The translations under genes and the position numbers were made by a program. 64,000 nucleotides of DNA. Source: Saccharomycopsis crataegensis (taxonomy: Eukaryota > Ascomycota > Saccharomycetes > Ascoideales > Saccharomycopsidaceae). Position 1 is the stretch's first letter. Each line of letters begins with the position of its first letter. Of this stretch, positions 42,363 through 53,741 are shown piece after piece. A model generated the notes under the pieces. The model worked only from the letters and a program-made list of their open reading frames with translations. It did not search any database and was not told the origin of the DNA. Location of the stretch: assembly GCF_037102585.1 (NCBI RefSeq), contig NW_027043820.1, positions 1,088,501-1,152,500 on the forward strand, read 5' to 3'.

Positions 42363-45300
42363 TTTACATTTATGTGTAACACAATGTAAAGAAATATATG
42401 ATTTTTCTAAATAAAAGTACATGACTAAACTTCAGTATATATATTTTTTAATCCGTTAAATCTTTTCTGTGCCAGACTTTTTTTTTTTTTTTTTTTGTGG
42501 ACCTCTAATGTTCTTAGAAGTATGAGACCCGTCAATATGCAAGTGAAATTTGTCAACTGCAGATCAAAATCTAGACAAACCTTAAAAAGTGGAAACCTCA
42601 TTTACAGTCAACAGTTTCAAAATCCATTGGCTGAGTACACATAACCAATATATGGATGTACCAATAAAAGAAAAAAAAATTCCGCAGAAAAAAGCGTATA
42701 CCATGAGAGGCAGGAGGGGAATTTCAGTCTTTCTATAGAGCAATATGAGAGATTTTGAAGGTAATACCAGTAAGGATGATATTAATAATAAGAACAAAAA
42801 GATAATAATTGTATCTAACAATAAATGACATTATAAGACAACAGTAAAATTTTCCCTCAAATAAAAGTTTTTTTTTTTTTATCTAATAAACTTAACGAAA
42901 AATAACTAATTGATGTCTTAACCACTTGATTGCTGATGCACAGCCAAAAATAATTATTCTTCAAAATTATTTGATGAAATTTTTTATATTCAAAAATAGT
43001 CTTAACGCCGTGACTGGATTTGAAATGGAAAACGGTACTCACTTTCTATATCAATAAAACAGCTTGATTTTAGATGATGTAGTGAAAGATTTTCCTCTCG
43101 CCTTCAAAATGCTTAATTAATTGAAACTCTGCAATGAAAATGAAAAATCTTAATAACAGGAAAATTATACAACATTCTTTATTAAAAAAAGAATAACACT
43201 CCAAAAAAAAAACAACCTAATAAAACTCACCAAGATCAATAGTTCCTCACTTTTCATTTATGTGCACACCCATAGCATATTTCAATGTGAAGCACTTTTT
43301 TGGATAAGCAATAAACCGTAGAAGGCAACCAAAATCTGTATCATCTGAAAGTTCTAGGCTCCTATTATGAAATTTTCATGAGTGTACATTGATCATTAAA
43401 CTAATTCTGGTGCTTACCAATTGGTAAGTGTACAACATGGCCACAGTAAGACACATATACGCTCAAGCCGGAGGACCGCCACGGGATCTTCTTATTACCG
43501 GGGTTTATTAATCGATACCTTCTATGTATAACCTCAGATTTTGCCTTAATATTTTCCTTGCTTTATTTTCAAATGTAAAAGTTTTCTTTAGCTTATTTAA
43601 TTTAAATTTTTAGCAGTAGAAGTGTGTGAATTCTAACAGTGAGTCCTCAGGAGGTTTAGGCGGTAGCGATCGTCATATTTGGCCAAGACGTAATATCTCA
43701 GTGTTTAGGCGCATTCAATATGAGGATTATTTAAACATTATTATGACGCTGAATGAGGTCACTAATAAATAATGCTTTCATCAATAGTATTTCACAAAAT
43801 AAAATGACTGTTATTGTTAATGATTAGGTGTCACAAAGCCTTTTCTGATTTCGATACGACCGAGCCAATCGGAGTCTGCTGTGGATTACACCCACCCACG
43901 ACCTATTTTCCTCATTTCCAAATTAATGCTTTAAAACGAAAAAACCAAGAATTTCTGAAAGACCAGCGTTTGGAGCCTTATAATAACACCCGCAAATTCC
44001 GGGACTCTCTATGAGAGCTCTACAACCTATTGCTGGCTCTTGTGTGCACAATCTTGAATGCAAAAAAAAAATATATATATATTTATATATATATGTTGTT
44101 ATTAATTACTTGATTGTTTCCTATAATCTGTCTGCCAGATTCTGTAAGTTTAGCATGACAACTTGCATTCATCGCATAACACAAGTCCGCGTGCCTGAAA
44201 AAATGACGCTAGGCTGATCACTATACAAAAAAGGCAAATTCACGGTTTAAAGAGTCGCTTCGCTCTTCGGACTAGTCACTGATATCAATAGATAATTAGT
44301 TACCTCAAAGTTCGACGCCAGATGTTTTAAATTAGAAGGAGTTTTTTTACTAATCAGGCTGAAGGTGAAACTAAAAAAAATCAAATTCTTCCACCGTTTC
44401 TAGGTCTTGAAACCGTTGGCAATTAAGAGCAGAAAAAATATTTTAAAAAGGTACACATAAATTTGTTGTGGGCACTTATGGAAAAGCCTCAAAAATTTCT
44501 TAAGCTTCCATGAGTTAGATAATTCACAAAAAAAAAAATAATATAAAATGAAGTAAGAGTCTATCACCGACACACTTTCCATTAGTTATGATCGATCAGT
44601 AGTATTCCATATAGTTTTTTTATTGTTTTTCTTGTGTGCCTGCGTGTGTATGTTCGGAGCGTCAACTTAGTGTCAACTTGTAAGTCTTTTTCCTAAGCTA
44701 ATCCCCAAATGAAATTTGAACCAGGAAGGGAAGATATCAATTAAGCAAATTGAGGGAAAAAGATAAGGAAAATCCCCCAACAACCATTGAGCGTTAAGCT
44801 CTCGGCTAGTAATAGTAAACACCAAAACTATGACCCTATTCTTTACGTGGATTAGAAAGAATAATTTACCAGCCAGATTGAATCATATTCCATAGATTGT
44901 CGCCTAAAATTTTGGATTAATTAATTCCAATACGGACTAACGGTGTTTTTTTTGCTGAAATGTACAGAGAAACGGAAATCCAAATTGCTATAGATCTTAA
45001 TTGTCTCCAAAATAGAGGAACATTTCTAAATTTGGAAATGACAACTTTGTGGTTGCATACTCCACATATCACTATAACAAATGTGAAGACGGAAACCTTG
45101 TGGCTGAGTGTAAGTTCTAGCTCTTACACAGTTAAGACTTCAGTTAGATAGTTTAATCAGAATGACTCCAATGAAAGATGGTTGATCGTTGAGTACAGCC
45201 AGCAGCTCACACAAAACTAATGTCAACATTTTTTTCTAGCACATTGTCTTTTTCACCTCTCATTTGTTGTTCCTCAACCACGCCGCTCACTAATGAATTT

Positions 45301-46856
45301 CACTCATGGATCTTGACATCGCAAGTTTGTCGATCATTTTTTTTGTACCTGAGCGCGAACGTGAACCATGCTGTCAATCAACAATACCAGAAGGTACAAA
45401 CCACCAAAAAAAGAAAATCGTCGCTGCATCATGATACGCAATGGTAACCACCCGATTATTGTTTGCAACTATTCAACACAGAAATAAAAACAAGAGTATG
45501 TAATTACTTTAAGGGGTTAGCTGTAGCTCATGTAGCTTCCTTGCTGAGGATAGAAAATTCTTAGATAGTCGAAGGCTCACATTCTGCAACAAATTCTCGT
45601 GAGTAATAAAAGAAAGGATTATTTTTTTAAACTAAAAATACAAGGTGAGAGTTTGCAATCGAGAACTGGGTGCCATAGCGTATTTTTTTTTTTACAGATT
45701 CTATTTTAGGCATTGAAATAATTCAAAGAGGATGTAGAAAAAGTTCTAGTTGAGAAGAATTGAACATTATGTGTACCGAATCTTTCAAAATAGCGCTTTC
45801 GTTTATGAATTCCCCTAAGGCAGATCCTTAACAATAATAAATTTTTTTCAAGGAATAACAACAATAATTGATAAACAAGCAAATAATCATCTATGATGAT
45901 CATTGATTGTTGTAACTGCTTCTGATGATGACGAGTCATGGATCAATTATTTCCGAAAAGAAAATACATCTGAATAAAAAATATCCATCTATCAAGTAAT
46001 GTTAATCTCTTCCTTTTGTAATGCCTCCTGAAAAACCAATACTATAAAATAAGCCTTCGGAGTAGAGTCGTCTCTAAAACTACAGGGCGTTTGAAAAAAG
46101 CCCTAGCTATTAGGAATTATTCAACCTACAAAGAAAATTTTCAACAATTTGGGGCTAGTGCGGATGTAAACAATAGATTGGGTGCAAGTGTCGCTGCCAT
46201 AATACATGAACAAAAATTTAACCTTGATATGCCTATTATTTCTTCAAATTTAAAAAACAAATACAGATAATAATAATAATAATAATAACAGAGAATAAAT
46301 AAAATTTGAGGAATAAGAAATAGTACGCTGATTAACACTCGTCAATCTTTTCTTCAAATACATGTCTAATTGCAATAAAACCCTTTTCTTCTCTTGTTCA
46401 TAGATCTCTAACACTTTTCACACAAATACTGTTTTTGTACCGGAGCACTCTCCCGCCGCTTCCAGAGAAAATTTACAGAAAGTTTCTTAATTTATCAGTA
46501 AATTGAATCTGCACTGTTAATAATAGGTATGCGTTGTATTCCAATTAACATTCACATCTCTTTAGTTTTTCAACTTTATTTGAGCCTGCGATCTACATGC
46601 ATGCAGTCATGTCACATCATGCATTATGTAGATGTAATATGCAGTCACTGATGCAGTGTAGTTGTTTCCAAACTGGTTATGTCTAAACTGTGGACCACGA
46701 ATAGGGTAGTCAACTTTTCAGCATATATATATATCCACCGTTTTCCCCTCAACTGAAACAAGTGATTAATTAATTAAATACTCTCGATAATTGATTATCT
46801 CTGATACACAATCCTCTTAACTTCTAGTAAACATTTTTGCTTGCTGCCTCATCAAT

Positions 46857-48089
46857 ATGGAAAGTTACACATACCCTCTTAACTACTCCTTTGTGGATGT
46901 TAACCAACCTGCGGTATACGACCCAAGTAACCAAAATCTTCAGTTTCAATATCAATACCAACCTAATTCTTCACTCTGGGACCCTTCGAATATGGTTTTC
47001 ATGCAATCTCCAGCTGCCACTTCTATGAATGAAGACCACTTCCAACAATCCCCAGTTTATCTTTTGGCTCAACCAAACATTTATGCTCAACAGCCAGGAA
47101 ATTTCGCTCCCAATAAAACTGGCTTCGGTATGGCTAGTGCATCATTCTCAGAGCCAATCTCTTCTAAAAGTTCTGTGTCTTCTGCTTCATCCACATCACA
47201 ATTATCTTACGCTCAAGCACCGGCTGCCATTGGTAATGGGTACCTCCAACCACAACAAGACAATGTTTCTCCACAACAGATTATTGACTATGGTTACAAC
47301 TCTTTCAGTAACAGATCTTCTCCTATTTATTCTTCTTTTTTCTCTAATACTGAGCCAATCTCACCGACTACCATGACTTCAGATTTCCATAGCTCAGTCG
47401 CTCCTCAATCCACAGCATCTATTTCCGACTCTGCTTCTGGACCAATTGAGTTCAACACCAACTTGTATCACAAGGAACCATCGGGATCTGCTGGTCTTGT
47501 AAATGATGCTGACAAATCATTGGGGTCAAAATTGGCCAAGAACGGCAAGTTTGTCAGAAAAAACAGTGTCTATGGAGAGTCATTCAGAGGGCGCAGTGCT
47601 TCTTACCCATCAATCAAGATCCCATTATTGGCTTCTAATTCTAACAACTTGAGTGCCAAGAAACCCTCGAACCGTACCACCCAGCCAGGGCCAATTCCAG
47701 CGTCACAACCAAAATTATCTTTTGACCAAGAGTCCGGCAGAGAGTTGGTCACCTTTTCTTATTCCAAGCACAAGATTATCACTCAATGGGTGGTAAAATG
47801 CCCAAGACCTGATGAAAAAGAGGCTATTCTCAAACAGTTGGATCCAGAATTCCTCAAAAATAACTGTATCTACAAAAGAGCTATCACTGATAATCTTGAA
47901 AACAAGGGAAGCAGACAAAAGTACGAGAAGAGCTGCAATGAGTTGGGATGGCAATTGTGTTTCTTAAACCCGGAATTGAGAAATTCCAAAGGCTTATTAC
48001 AAAGAGCTGTGGACTCTTGGAGAAACACAAGAGCCGATGAGAAAGTGAGAAGCAGAAGAGTCAGAAAACAGAGTAAAGTTTCCAAATAA
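46857..48089 (+). CDS. Putative regulator with C-terminal DUF8032-like domain
   Basis: 410 residues. The first ~280 are Ser/Gln/Asn/Pro-rich and disordered, of the type seen in fungal transcription regulators. The C-terminal ~110 residues form a compact domain: VTFSYSKHKIITQWVV, FLKNNCIYKRA, YEKSCNELGWQLCFLNPEL, LLQRAVDSWRNTR and a basic tail RSRRVRKQSK. This matches, from memory, a conserved fungal domain (F-YS ... NCVYPRA ... CN..GW.L..LNP ... RGLIQRAVDSWRN) filed as DUF8032. Biochemical role unknown; nuclear location is inferred from the basic tail. It borders the gene-free block with a TATATATATA promoter about 130 bp upstream. Confidence 0.75.
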   Translation: MESYTYPLNYSFVDVNQPAVYDPSNQNLQFQYQYQPNSSLWDPSNMVFMQSPAATSMNEDHFQQSPVYLLAQPNIYAQQPGNFAPNKTGFGMASASFSEPISSKSSVSSASSTSQLSYAQAPAAIGNGYLQPQQDNVSPQQIIDYGYNSFSNRSSPIYSSFFSNTEPISPTTMTSDFHSSVAPQSTASISDSASGPIEFNTNLYHKEPSGSAGLVNDADKSLGSKLAKNGKFVRKNSVYGESFRGRSASYPSIKIPLLASNSNNLSAKKPSNRTTQPGPIPASQPKLSFDQESGRELVTFSYSKHKIITQWVVKCPRPDEKEAILKQLDPEFLKNNCIYKRAITDNLENKGSRQKYEKSCNELGWQLCFLNPELRNSKGLLQRAVDSWRNTRADEKVRSRRVRKQSKVSK

Positions 48090-49490
48090 TAGCTTAGCAT
48101 CTTTCATTTTAATCATCACCCTTCCTTTCTCTTTCATGGCTTGTTTTCGTTTGGCTTCTGTTTCGCATCTTCGCTTCTTCTATCCTGTATAACTACAAAC
48201 TTATACTTTTGATTACGATCATTACGAACTATTCTTTATTTTAATTTTCATTTACAGATAACATCTGGATATAATATAGCCCATACTAATTTCACCTTTT
48301 GCATATTTTACTTCACTTCTAATTAATGGTCGTTGATGAGGTTCGTCATACTGTAGATTCATCTACAGAGTGTACACATATTCAAATTAGGAAATGACCG
48401 CCTGCATTGAGTTGCGCTGTATGTTATGGCATAATTGTGCCAACCAATGATACAGAGAAAAAAAAAAAAAACCAGGTTGTCCGGACAAAACAAGCTTCGT
48501 AGTAATATGTACACATAATTTGAATTCGATGATATGTACACTGGTTCACCACTTCCCAGCCAGCAATATATGACTTGAAAATAGTTTTCCGGAAAACAGT
48601 AGATCCTAAAGGTACATTCGGATTCCCCTGTCCATCACTGCCCCTCACCGATAACTGGAGAATTTTAAAGTCTCTTTTGGTTTTCTTTTTTGTGTATATA
48701 AAAGCTAATTGCTGACAATAGTGCGAAGGTTTACTTCTTCAGGAAGCTTTGCAAAATAGATACTATAATAATTAGTGAATCTTCGTCCTCATTTGTTTTT
48801 TCCTGTTGCTACATGGTGCACTACCACTGGTGCGGCATATTGTAATTATGCTTCAACGCATCCATACTGTTTCTTGAATTTCTATTTAATTACTGAGAGT
48901 TATAAATAACCGACCAAGGCAGAATTTTTCTTAAGAGAATGAATACAAAATCTGGTTGCAGTATGTATAGACATGTGATGGTGGCTTCCACATCGCTAAT
49001 TAAACAACCCTTGTACAGTACAAATAAACTTGAACAAACAGACGCATAACACAGTCACCAAGTTCCCGTTAAGGTACAGAAGTACTAGTCATCAATAAAC
49101 AGAACTGTAAAGAACAACAAGGGATGTAGGATTACTGGGTTTGTCCCAAATCATCTTCAAATTGCAGCTACTAACGAAATACGCTGCTACCGTCTCTGCT
49201 CAACAAATTGGTTGCCAGTATTGTTTGTATTATCTGGATTTAACTAGACAGAACGGTTGTTCCTCGCTCCTGTGGAGCCGCGCAAATAATCAGTTTCAGC
49301 GATGTTTCTTTCCCTATTGGTATTTACTTTGTTACTTTGCCATATTAGGGACCTCCTGGATACCATCTGCGTACAGCAGAAAATTTAACAAGTCTTATCA
49401 ACTATGCTTCTATATTCTGGGTATGTATAGTACTATATATAAATATTTTGTCGGTTTTCACAGTAATACAGATTCCCTAAATCTGAGTAA
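48090..49490. other. 1.4-kb intergenic region between convergent genes
   Basis: AT-rich; small frames look random (one includes a TTTTTTT-derived Phe run near 48459-48471). A long gap for a convergent pair, so an unrecognised RNA gene is possible but nothing identifiable was seen. Confidence 0.4.
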
Positions 49491-50744
49491 TTAGTCCACT
49501 GTAGCGACTTCCTTGCTGGCGTGTTCAATCTCATTAACTTTTTGGTCTAATGAATATCTTTCATAGAAGTGGAAAAGCTCAAAACAGACTTCTATTAGAA
49601 TAAGATAAATAATAATCCATTCTAGTTTCGATGCCTTGTCTTCGTTTAAAGTTGCCAATATTATACGTGACTCTTCAGTGGCGTAATCTAGTTTTTTATT
49701 CAAAATCTCTATTCTTGGAACAATATCCAAATTCTTTGAAACCTTCTTATATAAACTTTCGAGATTCGGTTCAGACCAATATAAATCAGGGGTGTCGATT
49801 AACTCAGAATATAAGTTCAACTCACCTCTGATTAAGAGTAGCTGGCCAATTAGTTTCAAGGTTTCCTTGTGCTGTTTCATCTTGCTTTTCTTACTGAAAC
49901 CTTTATAGAAATCCAAAGTATTTTGCCTAGTTTGCTCCACACATCTTTCGAATAACGACTCGAGGATTGCCAATTTTGTTGATCTTGTCAAACCAAAGGA
50001 AAAGGCTGCCTTATCTAAAAGCTGCTGGTTATCGTTATCAGCATTTATCATCATGACGTCGTTATCCATACCACTTCTACTACTGTTATTATGGGCCGAC
50101 TTTGTATCGTTGGCAAAAACGGCAGCACTTTCATCAAGCGCTTCTTTGTTATGGCTATTTTTTTGAGCGATATTAACCATCACAAAATCCATATCCTCAC
50201 TTTCTGAGGCCTTGTAAGGATTGACTCTGGCTTTTTCAACCAAACTCAAAAAATTATTGTTCAAGAAGTTCTCATCAAAGCCCCAGGCCACCACGGAGCC
50301 ATTCACAAGGATCAATATATCAAAGCCTAACTCATTGTAGTGACGGTGGTTACTAGCCAAGTTCTGGTTGTCGAAATTAGGAAAGGTTAAATGAACTGCC
50401 TCTTGTGGGATCAAAAAACTGGCATCTTTATATCCCTTGGAATGTAGTAATGCAATGACTTTGGCCAAATCATAGGCTTCACACGTCGTTATGGTTGTAC
50501 ACGGTAATAGGCTTTGATGATAGTCCGTGATATCCTTCTTCTTGCTTCGTCTGAGAGCCCGGGTTATTGGTGTAATATTCGAAGCTTTGGGAAGTTTGAC
50601 AGCTTGAATAGATTTTGTAGCTTGAGATGAGGAGGTAGTCAATTGACGATTCGAATAAATCTGCAACATACGCAACAAAGGGCGAGATGTCAATGGAAAT
50701 GCAGTAACAGGAGAAAGACTCCTTCTGCATACTAGCTTCAACAT
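49491..50744 (-). CDS. MRX10: Mitochondrial DUF155/RMND1-family protein (Mrx10)
   Basis: 417 residues from ATG 50744; another in-frame ATG at 50822 adds 26 residues but MLKLVCRRSLSPV.. reads better as a mitochondrial presequence and the length suits Mrx10 (~414). DUF155 core: FDILILVNGSVVAWGFDE, then LAILESLFE, LIRGELNLYSELIDTPDLYW and IVPRIEILNKKLDYA, ending in a hydrophobic helix (LEWIIIYLILIEVCFELF) that anchors it to the inner membrane. A disordered acidic insert (~195-245) interrupts the core. Relatives act in mitochondrial translation (human RMND1; yeast Mrx10 is associated with the mitochondrial expression machinery). RMD1 and RMD8 are related but non-mitochondrial. Confidence 0.85.
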   Translation of the reverse strand: MLKLVCRRSLSPVTAFPLTSRPLLRMLQIYSNRQLTTSSSQATKSIQAVKLPKASNITPITRALRRSKKKDITDYHQSLLPCTTITTCEAYDLAKVIALLHSKGYKDASFLIPQEAVHLTFPNFDNQNLASNHRHYNELGFDILILVNGSVVAWGFDENFLNNNFLSLVEKARVNPYKASESEDMDFVMVNIAQKNSHNKEALDESAAVFANDTKSAHNNSSRSGMDNDVMMINADNDNQQLLDKAAFSFGLTRSTKLAILESLFERCVEQTRQNTLDFYKGFSKKSKMKQHKETLKLIGQLLLIRGELNLYSELIDTPDLYWSEPNLESLYKKVSKNLDIVPRIEILNKKLDYATEESRIILATLNEDKASKLEWIIIYLILIEVCFELFHFYERYSLDQKVNEIEHASKEVATVD

Positions 50745-50901
50745 TTCTGTGTGATGTAACAAGAGGGTTGTCTGTTGAATGCTAGGTGTGACGGAGGATC
50801 TTTCTACTTTTTGGTACTTCACTTTTTTTTAGAGATTTTACACTGTGTGATATTTGCATAGTTATACAGAGCTCCGCATAGATATTCTAAGAACTCAGTT
50901 T

Positions 50902-51675
50902 TCAAAGTCCGTAGGCTATGGCTATTAGGGAATAGGATCCCACCAACCCTAGAGACTTTTCGAGGAATGTATGGAAAAAAATGGCAGTTACTGAAAAGAT
51001 GAAAAACCATAATAGGATCACCACCAACACCATAACTTGCACAACGTAGCACCATCCCACTTCTCTACGGCTTTTTAGAATGACGATTAGCCTCAGGTAT
51101 AGGGATTTGGTATTATTAATTTCAGGTTCCACTACATCAGTGGTAAATGTGATTAATTTCTTGAGCTCTAGAAGTAGTGATATACTTGCAGAAGAAAGAA
51201 TCCAGAAATGACCGGAAATATTGATGTCTGCAATCTCCATTACCCTTCTCCTTAGACTATCACCAGAGAACCCCCCAAAAAATGCCAACCAAACACCAGA
51301 AATGAGCATGAATCTTAGGATCGTCAAATAAGCTTCCTTGTTCATCATCCACAAGGGTTGCATGCACAGCGAGACCTTTATTTCAATAAACCTACGCATA
51401 ATCAGGATGGCTATGAACAAGCCAGTGTACCATACAATCATACAGTCAGCGAGCACGTAGTTGATGATGTTATTGGAATCGAGCAAATCAAATCCCAGGG
51501 ATGATGCGTTTTCTGGTTTTGAAGGTGATTGGAAAGGATCATGATTGTCGATGCGGAGGATGATTGATAGGAAGGTACCAAAAGCAAAAGATAAGCCATA
51601 GGAATATTGTAGCCAACACTTCAGCGTGAAAAACTTTACGCTAGTATCAATTTTTGGAGCAATTAGTTCAATCAT
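50902..51675 (-). CDS. YFT2: FIT-family ER lipid protein (Scs3/Yft2 type)
   Basis: 257 residues with about six membrane segments. The two FIT signatures are present: NISGHFWILSSASISLLLE, containing the first catalytic His, and FFHTFLEKSLGLVGSY, containing the second. FITM2-type proteins are ER acyl-CoA diphosphatases that support lipid-droplet budding and ER lipid balance. Length is nearer Yft2 (~274) than Scs3 (~380), so the symbol is a best guess. It lies 157 bp from MRX10 on the same strand. Confidence 0.83.
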   Translation of the reverse strand: MIELIAPKIDTSVKFFTLKCWLQYSYGLSFAFGTFLSIILRIDNHDPFQSPSKPENASSLGFDLLDSNNIINYVLADCMIVWYTGLFIAILIMRRFIEIKVSLCMQPLWMMNKEAYLTILRFMLISGVWLAFFGGFSGDSLRRRVMEIADINISGHFWILSSASISLLLELKKLITFTTDVVEPEINNTKSLYLRLIVILKSRREVGWCYVVQVMVLVVILLWFFIFSVTAIFFHTFLEKSLGLVGSYSLIAIAYGL

Positions 51676-52214
51676 GAGTATACCTTATCATTGGAAATAT
51701 ATAATCATTAGCTCGTCTTCTCAGTGAACCGTTATCTGTGAGTATCATTTTTTTTTTTTTTTTTTATTTTTTTGGCCCAAAATAAATCCGGTTTGCACGT
51801 ATCCTCTGAACAAAACTTTCCAATAATTAACAGGAAAGAACTGATTCCGCCTGCAAGTGACCTTATTCGTCTGAAATTATTACATCTTGATATTGGAAAG
51901 TTTAATGATACGGTCTCTGGTGCTTCCAAGAAGCGTCATGCCTGCCAGTAGGCACGAACACTTCAGATCTTCCAGGTTATTAAATTTTAAACAATAAAAA
52001 TAGATTTCAGAGTATTGGAACCGAAATTTTGGAAGCAATTGGGTCTAATACGATAAATTGCAAACCTAAACTCTTTGATTATTATTTTCAATATTGATGA
52101 TTTTTCAATGTCCTTTACAGTTTAAGTAGATCTTAAACAGCTACTGCCAAAAGGAATAGGAAGGCAAGCACATAAATCCAAAAAGCAACTATTTTTTTTT
52201 TCTGTAGAACTTAT

Positions 52215-52400
52215 TTACTTGTTGGGGTCAGCAGGAGAAATGAAACTGAAATACTGGCTCCCTGGATGAAATACACCAAAGAGAGGAATGAATAGACCAA
52301 TGGATAGACTCCAAAAGAGTGATTGGTAACGAATCTTGAAAATTCTAACAATAAGAAGCAAAATGAGGATTATCCTGTGAAGTTTTGTATTTAGAGTCAT
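52215..52400 (-). CDS. Possible 61-residue membrane protein
   Basis: ATG 52400 (MTLNTKLHRIILILLLIV..) to a stop at 52215. Two hydrophobic stretches and a polar, Pro-containing end (PADPNK). The composition is not homopolymer-derived and it has its own space, but no family was recognised. A longer frame begins only with a non-ATG codon. It may be a real short membrane gene or chance. Confidence 0.3.
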   Translation of the reverse strand: MTLNTKLHRIILILLLIVRIFKIRYQSLFWSLSIGLFIPLFGVFHPGSQYFSFISPADPNK

Positions 52401-52509
52401 CGGTTTCGAAATTTCTTTCAAATCGCTGAACCTGTATCACCTGATTTTCGCTAAGAGCTGAATTTTTGCTTATAAAGATCAATCATTAGGAATTAATGAT
52501 TTGAATCAA

Positions 52510-52517
52510 CTCATCGC
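52510..52517 (+). promoter_or_regulatory. PAC element upstream of CMS1
   Basis: CTCATCGC, the reverse complement of the GCGATGAG PAC core, 141 bp before the CMS1 ATG. An AAAAAATTTTTT stretch (52548-52560) nearby fits RRPE. This pair marks ribosome-biogenesis genes in yeasts. Confidence 0.6.
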
Positions 52518-52650
52518 AAATCAGTTATGCATGTTGAAATAATTAAGAAAAAATTTTTTTTTTTTTTTTTTTACTAAAAAAATATTTGTTAGAAATTGCT
52601 CTCCTTGTGCAATAAGCAGAAATAATTAACGCCATAATATTACTTTCAAA

Positions 52651-53553
52651 ATGGCTGGTGACGACCTTGATGATGGATTGGACTACTCGTACGATGATTT
52701 TGAAGAAGAAAATGATACGATTGCTGGCGAAGCCGTTCAGTTAGAAGACATGGAAGATGCGATGGCATCTGAAGGGACTGCCAGTGAACAGGTCCAAGAA
52801 GAGACAAAGAAGTCTACGGAAATTGATGCTGAAGATAATACTAATAAGAGAAAAAGAAAAAGTGACTCTTTTGTAATCAAAAAGAAGCAACGTATGGAAC
52901 ATGATATTGAACAAAAATTGAACCTTTCTACCGAATCACCTGAAAGGATTGCCGAGTTCTTTGGTTCCAAAGTCAGAGTAAAGTATCCTGATTTAACACC
53001 ATTGGAACTCTCAGAATTATATATTCCGAAGAATGTATTTAAATATACTGGATTTTGGGAAAAGAAGAGAAATTTGGATGGGTTAAAGGGCTTTTTGGAA
53101 GACAACTTCAAGAAATACCTACCAGAAAAATCCCTAAAGAAGAATAATAAGAAAAACAAGGGCAAAAAGAATAATAATAATGAAGCTAATGAAAGTGAAG
53201 AAGACAGAAAGTTCATATTAATCCTTTCATCATCAGCTATCAGAGTTTGTGATGTTCACAGAGCCACAAAGGATATTTCAACCTCATCTATCAAGTTGAT
53301 CTCTAAAAACAAACTCAAAGATGATATGAAGATCTTGAAGACTACCAGGTCTAGAATATTAACATCTACTCCTGCAAGAATAACAAAGCTCTTGAAAACC
53401 GAAAACTCATCCTTGAAATTGTCTGAAATTAAAGTGATCATTATTGATAGTTCTTATTTGGATCAAAAGAAGAGAAATATTTGGGATTCGGAAGAGTTGT
53501 TTAGCAATTTGAAAGACTTGACTATTGAGGGTGCCAAGATCCACCTTTTTTGA
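52651..53553 (+). CDS. CMS1: Cms1, ribosome small-subunit processome protein
   Basis: 300 residues. Acidic start (GLDYSYDDFEEEND), a KRKRK nuclear signal, then a degenerate helicase-like fold: KFILILSSSAIRVCDVHRA, SRILTSTPARITKLL, and IIDSSYLDQKKRNIWD near the end, all characteristic of the Cms1 family. It acts in nucleolar 18S pre-rRNA processing. I found no CTG codon in it. The PAC/RRPE promoter pair supports the assignment to the ribosome-biogenesis regulon. It is convergent with GAR1 at ~190 bp. Confidence 0.88.
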   Translation: MAGDDLDDGLDYSYDDFEEENDTIAGEAVQLEDMEDAMASEGTASEQVQEETKKSTEIDAEDNTNKRKRKSDSFVIKKKQRMEHDIEQKLNLSTESPERIAEFFGSKVRVKYPDLTPLELSELYIPKNVFKYTGFWEKKRNLDGLKGFLEDNFKKYLPEKSLKKNNKKNKGKKNNNNEANESEEDRKFILILSSSAIRVCDVHRATKDISTSSIKLISKNKLKDDMKILKTTRSRILTSTPARITKLLKTENSSLKLSEIKVIIIDSSYLDQKKRNIWDSEELFSNLKDLTIEGAKIHLF

Positions 53554-53741
53554 AAAATGTATTATATTATTATTTTGTATAGAAATACAAGTTAAAAAGA
53601 CCGTTTAATTCCGGATAAGTCGTAAACTCTCTGTTTTATTTGAGACGAGACAAAAAACAATAAAAATAAATTATATCATAAATAGTACATATATGAATAA
53701 CAACACAAAATACAAAGTAATAACGCGCTTCATAAACTCTC

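Larger units (their letters stand above)
39688..46856. other. 7.2-kb gene-free block; candidate centromere or other structural locus
   Basis: No frame over 100 codons, no family motif and no tRNA-like A/B box pair was found. The DNA is AT-rich with short A/T tracts throughout. It contains a strong hairpin of GCGATCCTT units (42022-42070), a weak LTR-like sequence around it, and a 16-bp palindrome at 43413-43428. Elsewhere in the window gaps are mostly 0.2-2 kb, so this one is exceptional. Its final ~300 bp, including TATATATATA at 46723-46732, are the promoter of the 46857 gene. Confidence 0.55.
51676..52650. other. Divergent intergenic region (FIT gene / CMS1)
   Basis: About 975 bp with T tracts at 51750-51773 and 52549-52571. 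It contains a small membrane-type frame (52215-52400) and PAC and RRPE-like elements upstream of CMS1. No RNA gene was recognised. Confidence 0.45.

Noticed and set aside
43413-43428. 16-bp perfect palindrome CTTACCAATTGGTAAG
   Set aside because: A palindrome of this size is expected about once by chance in a window this long.
50745-50822. Upstream ATG as the MRX10 start
   Set aside because: The 50744 ATG gives a better mitochondrial leader and the family's usual length; not fully excluded.
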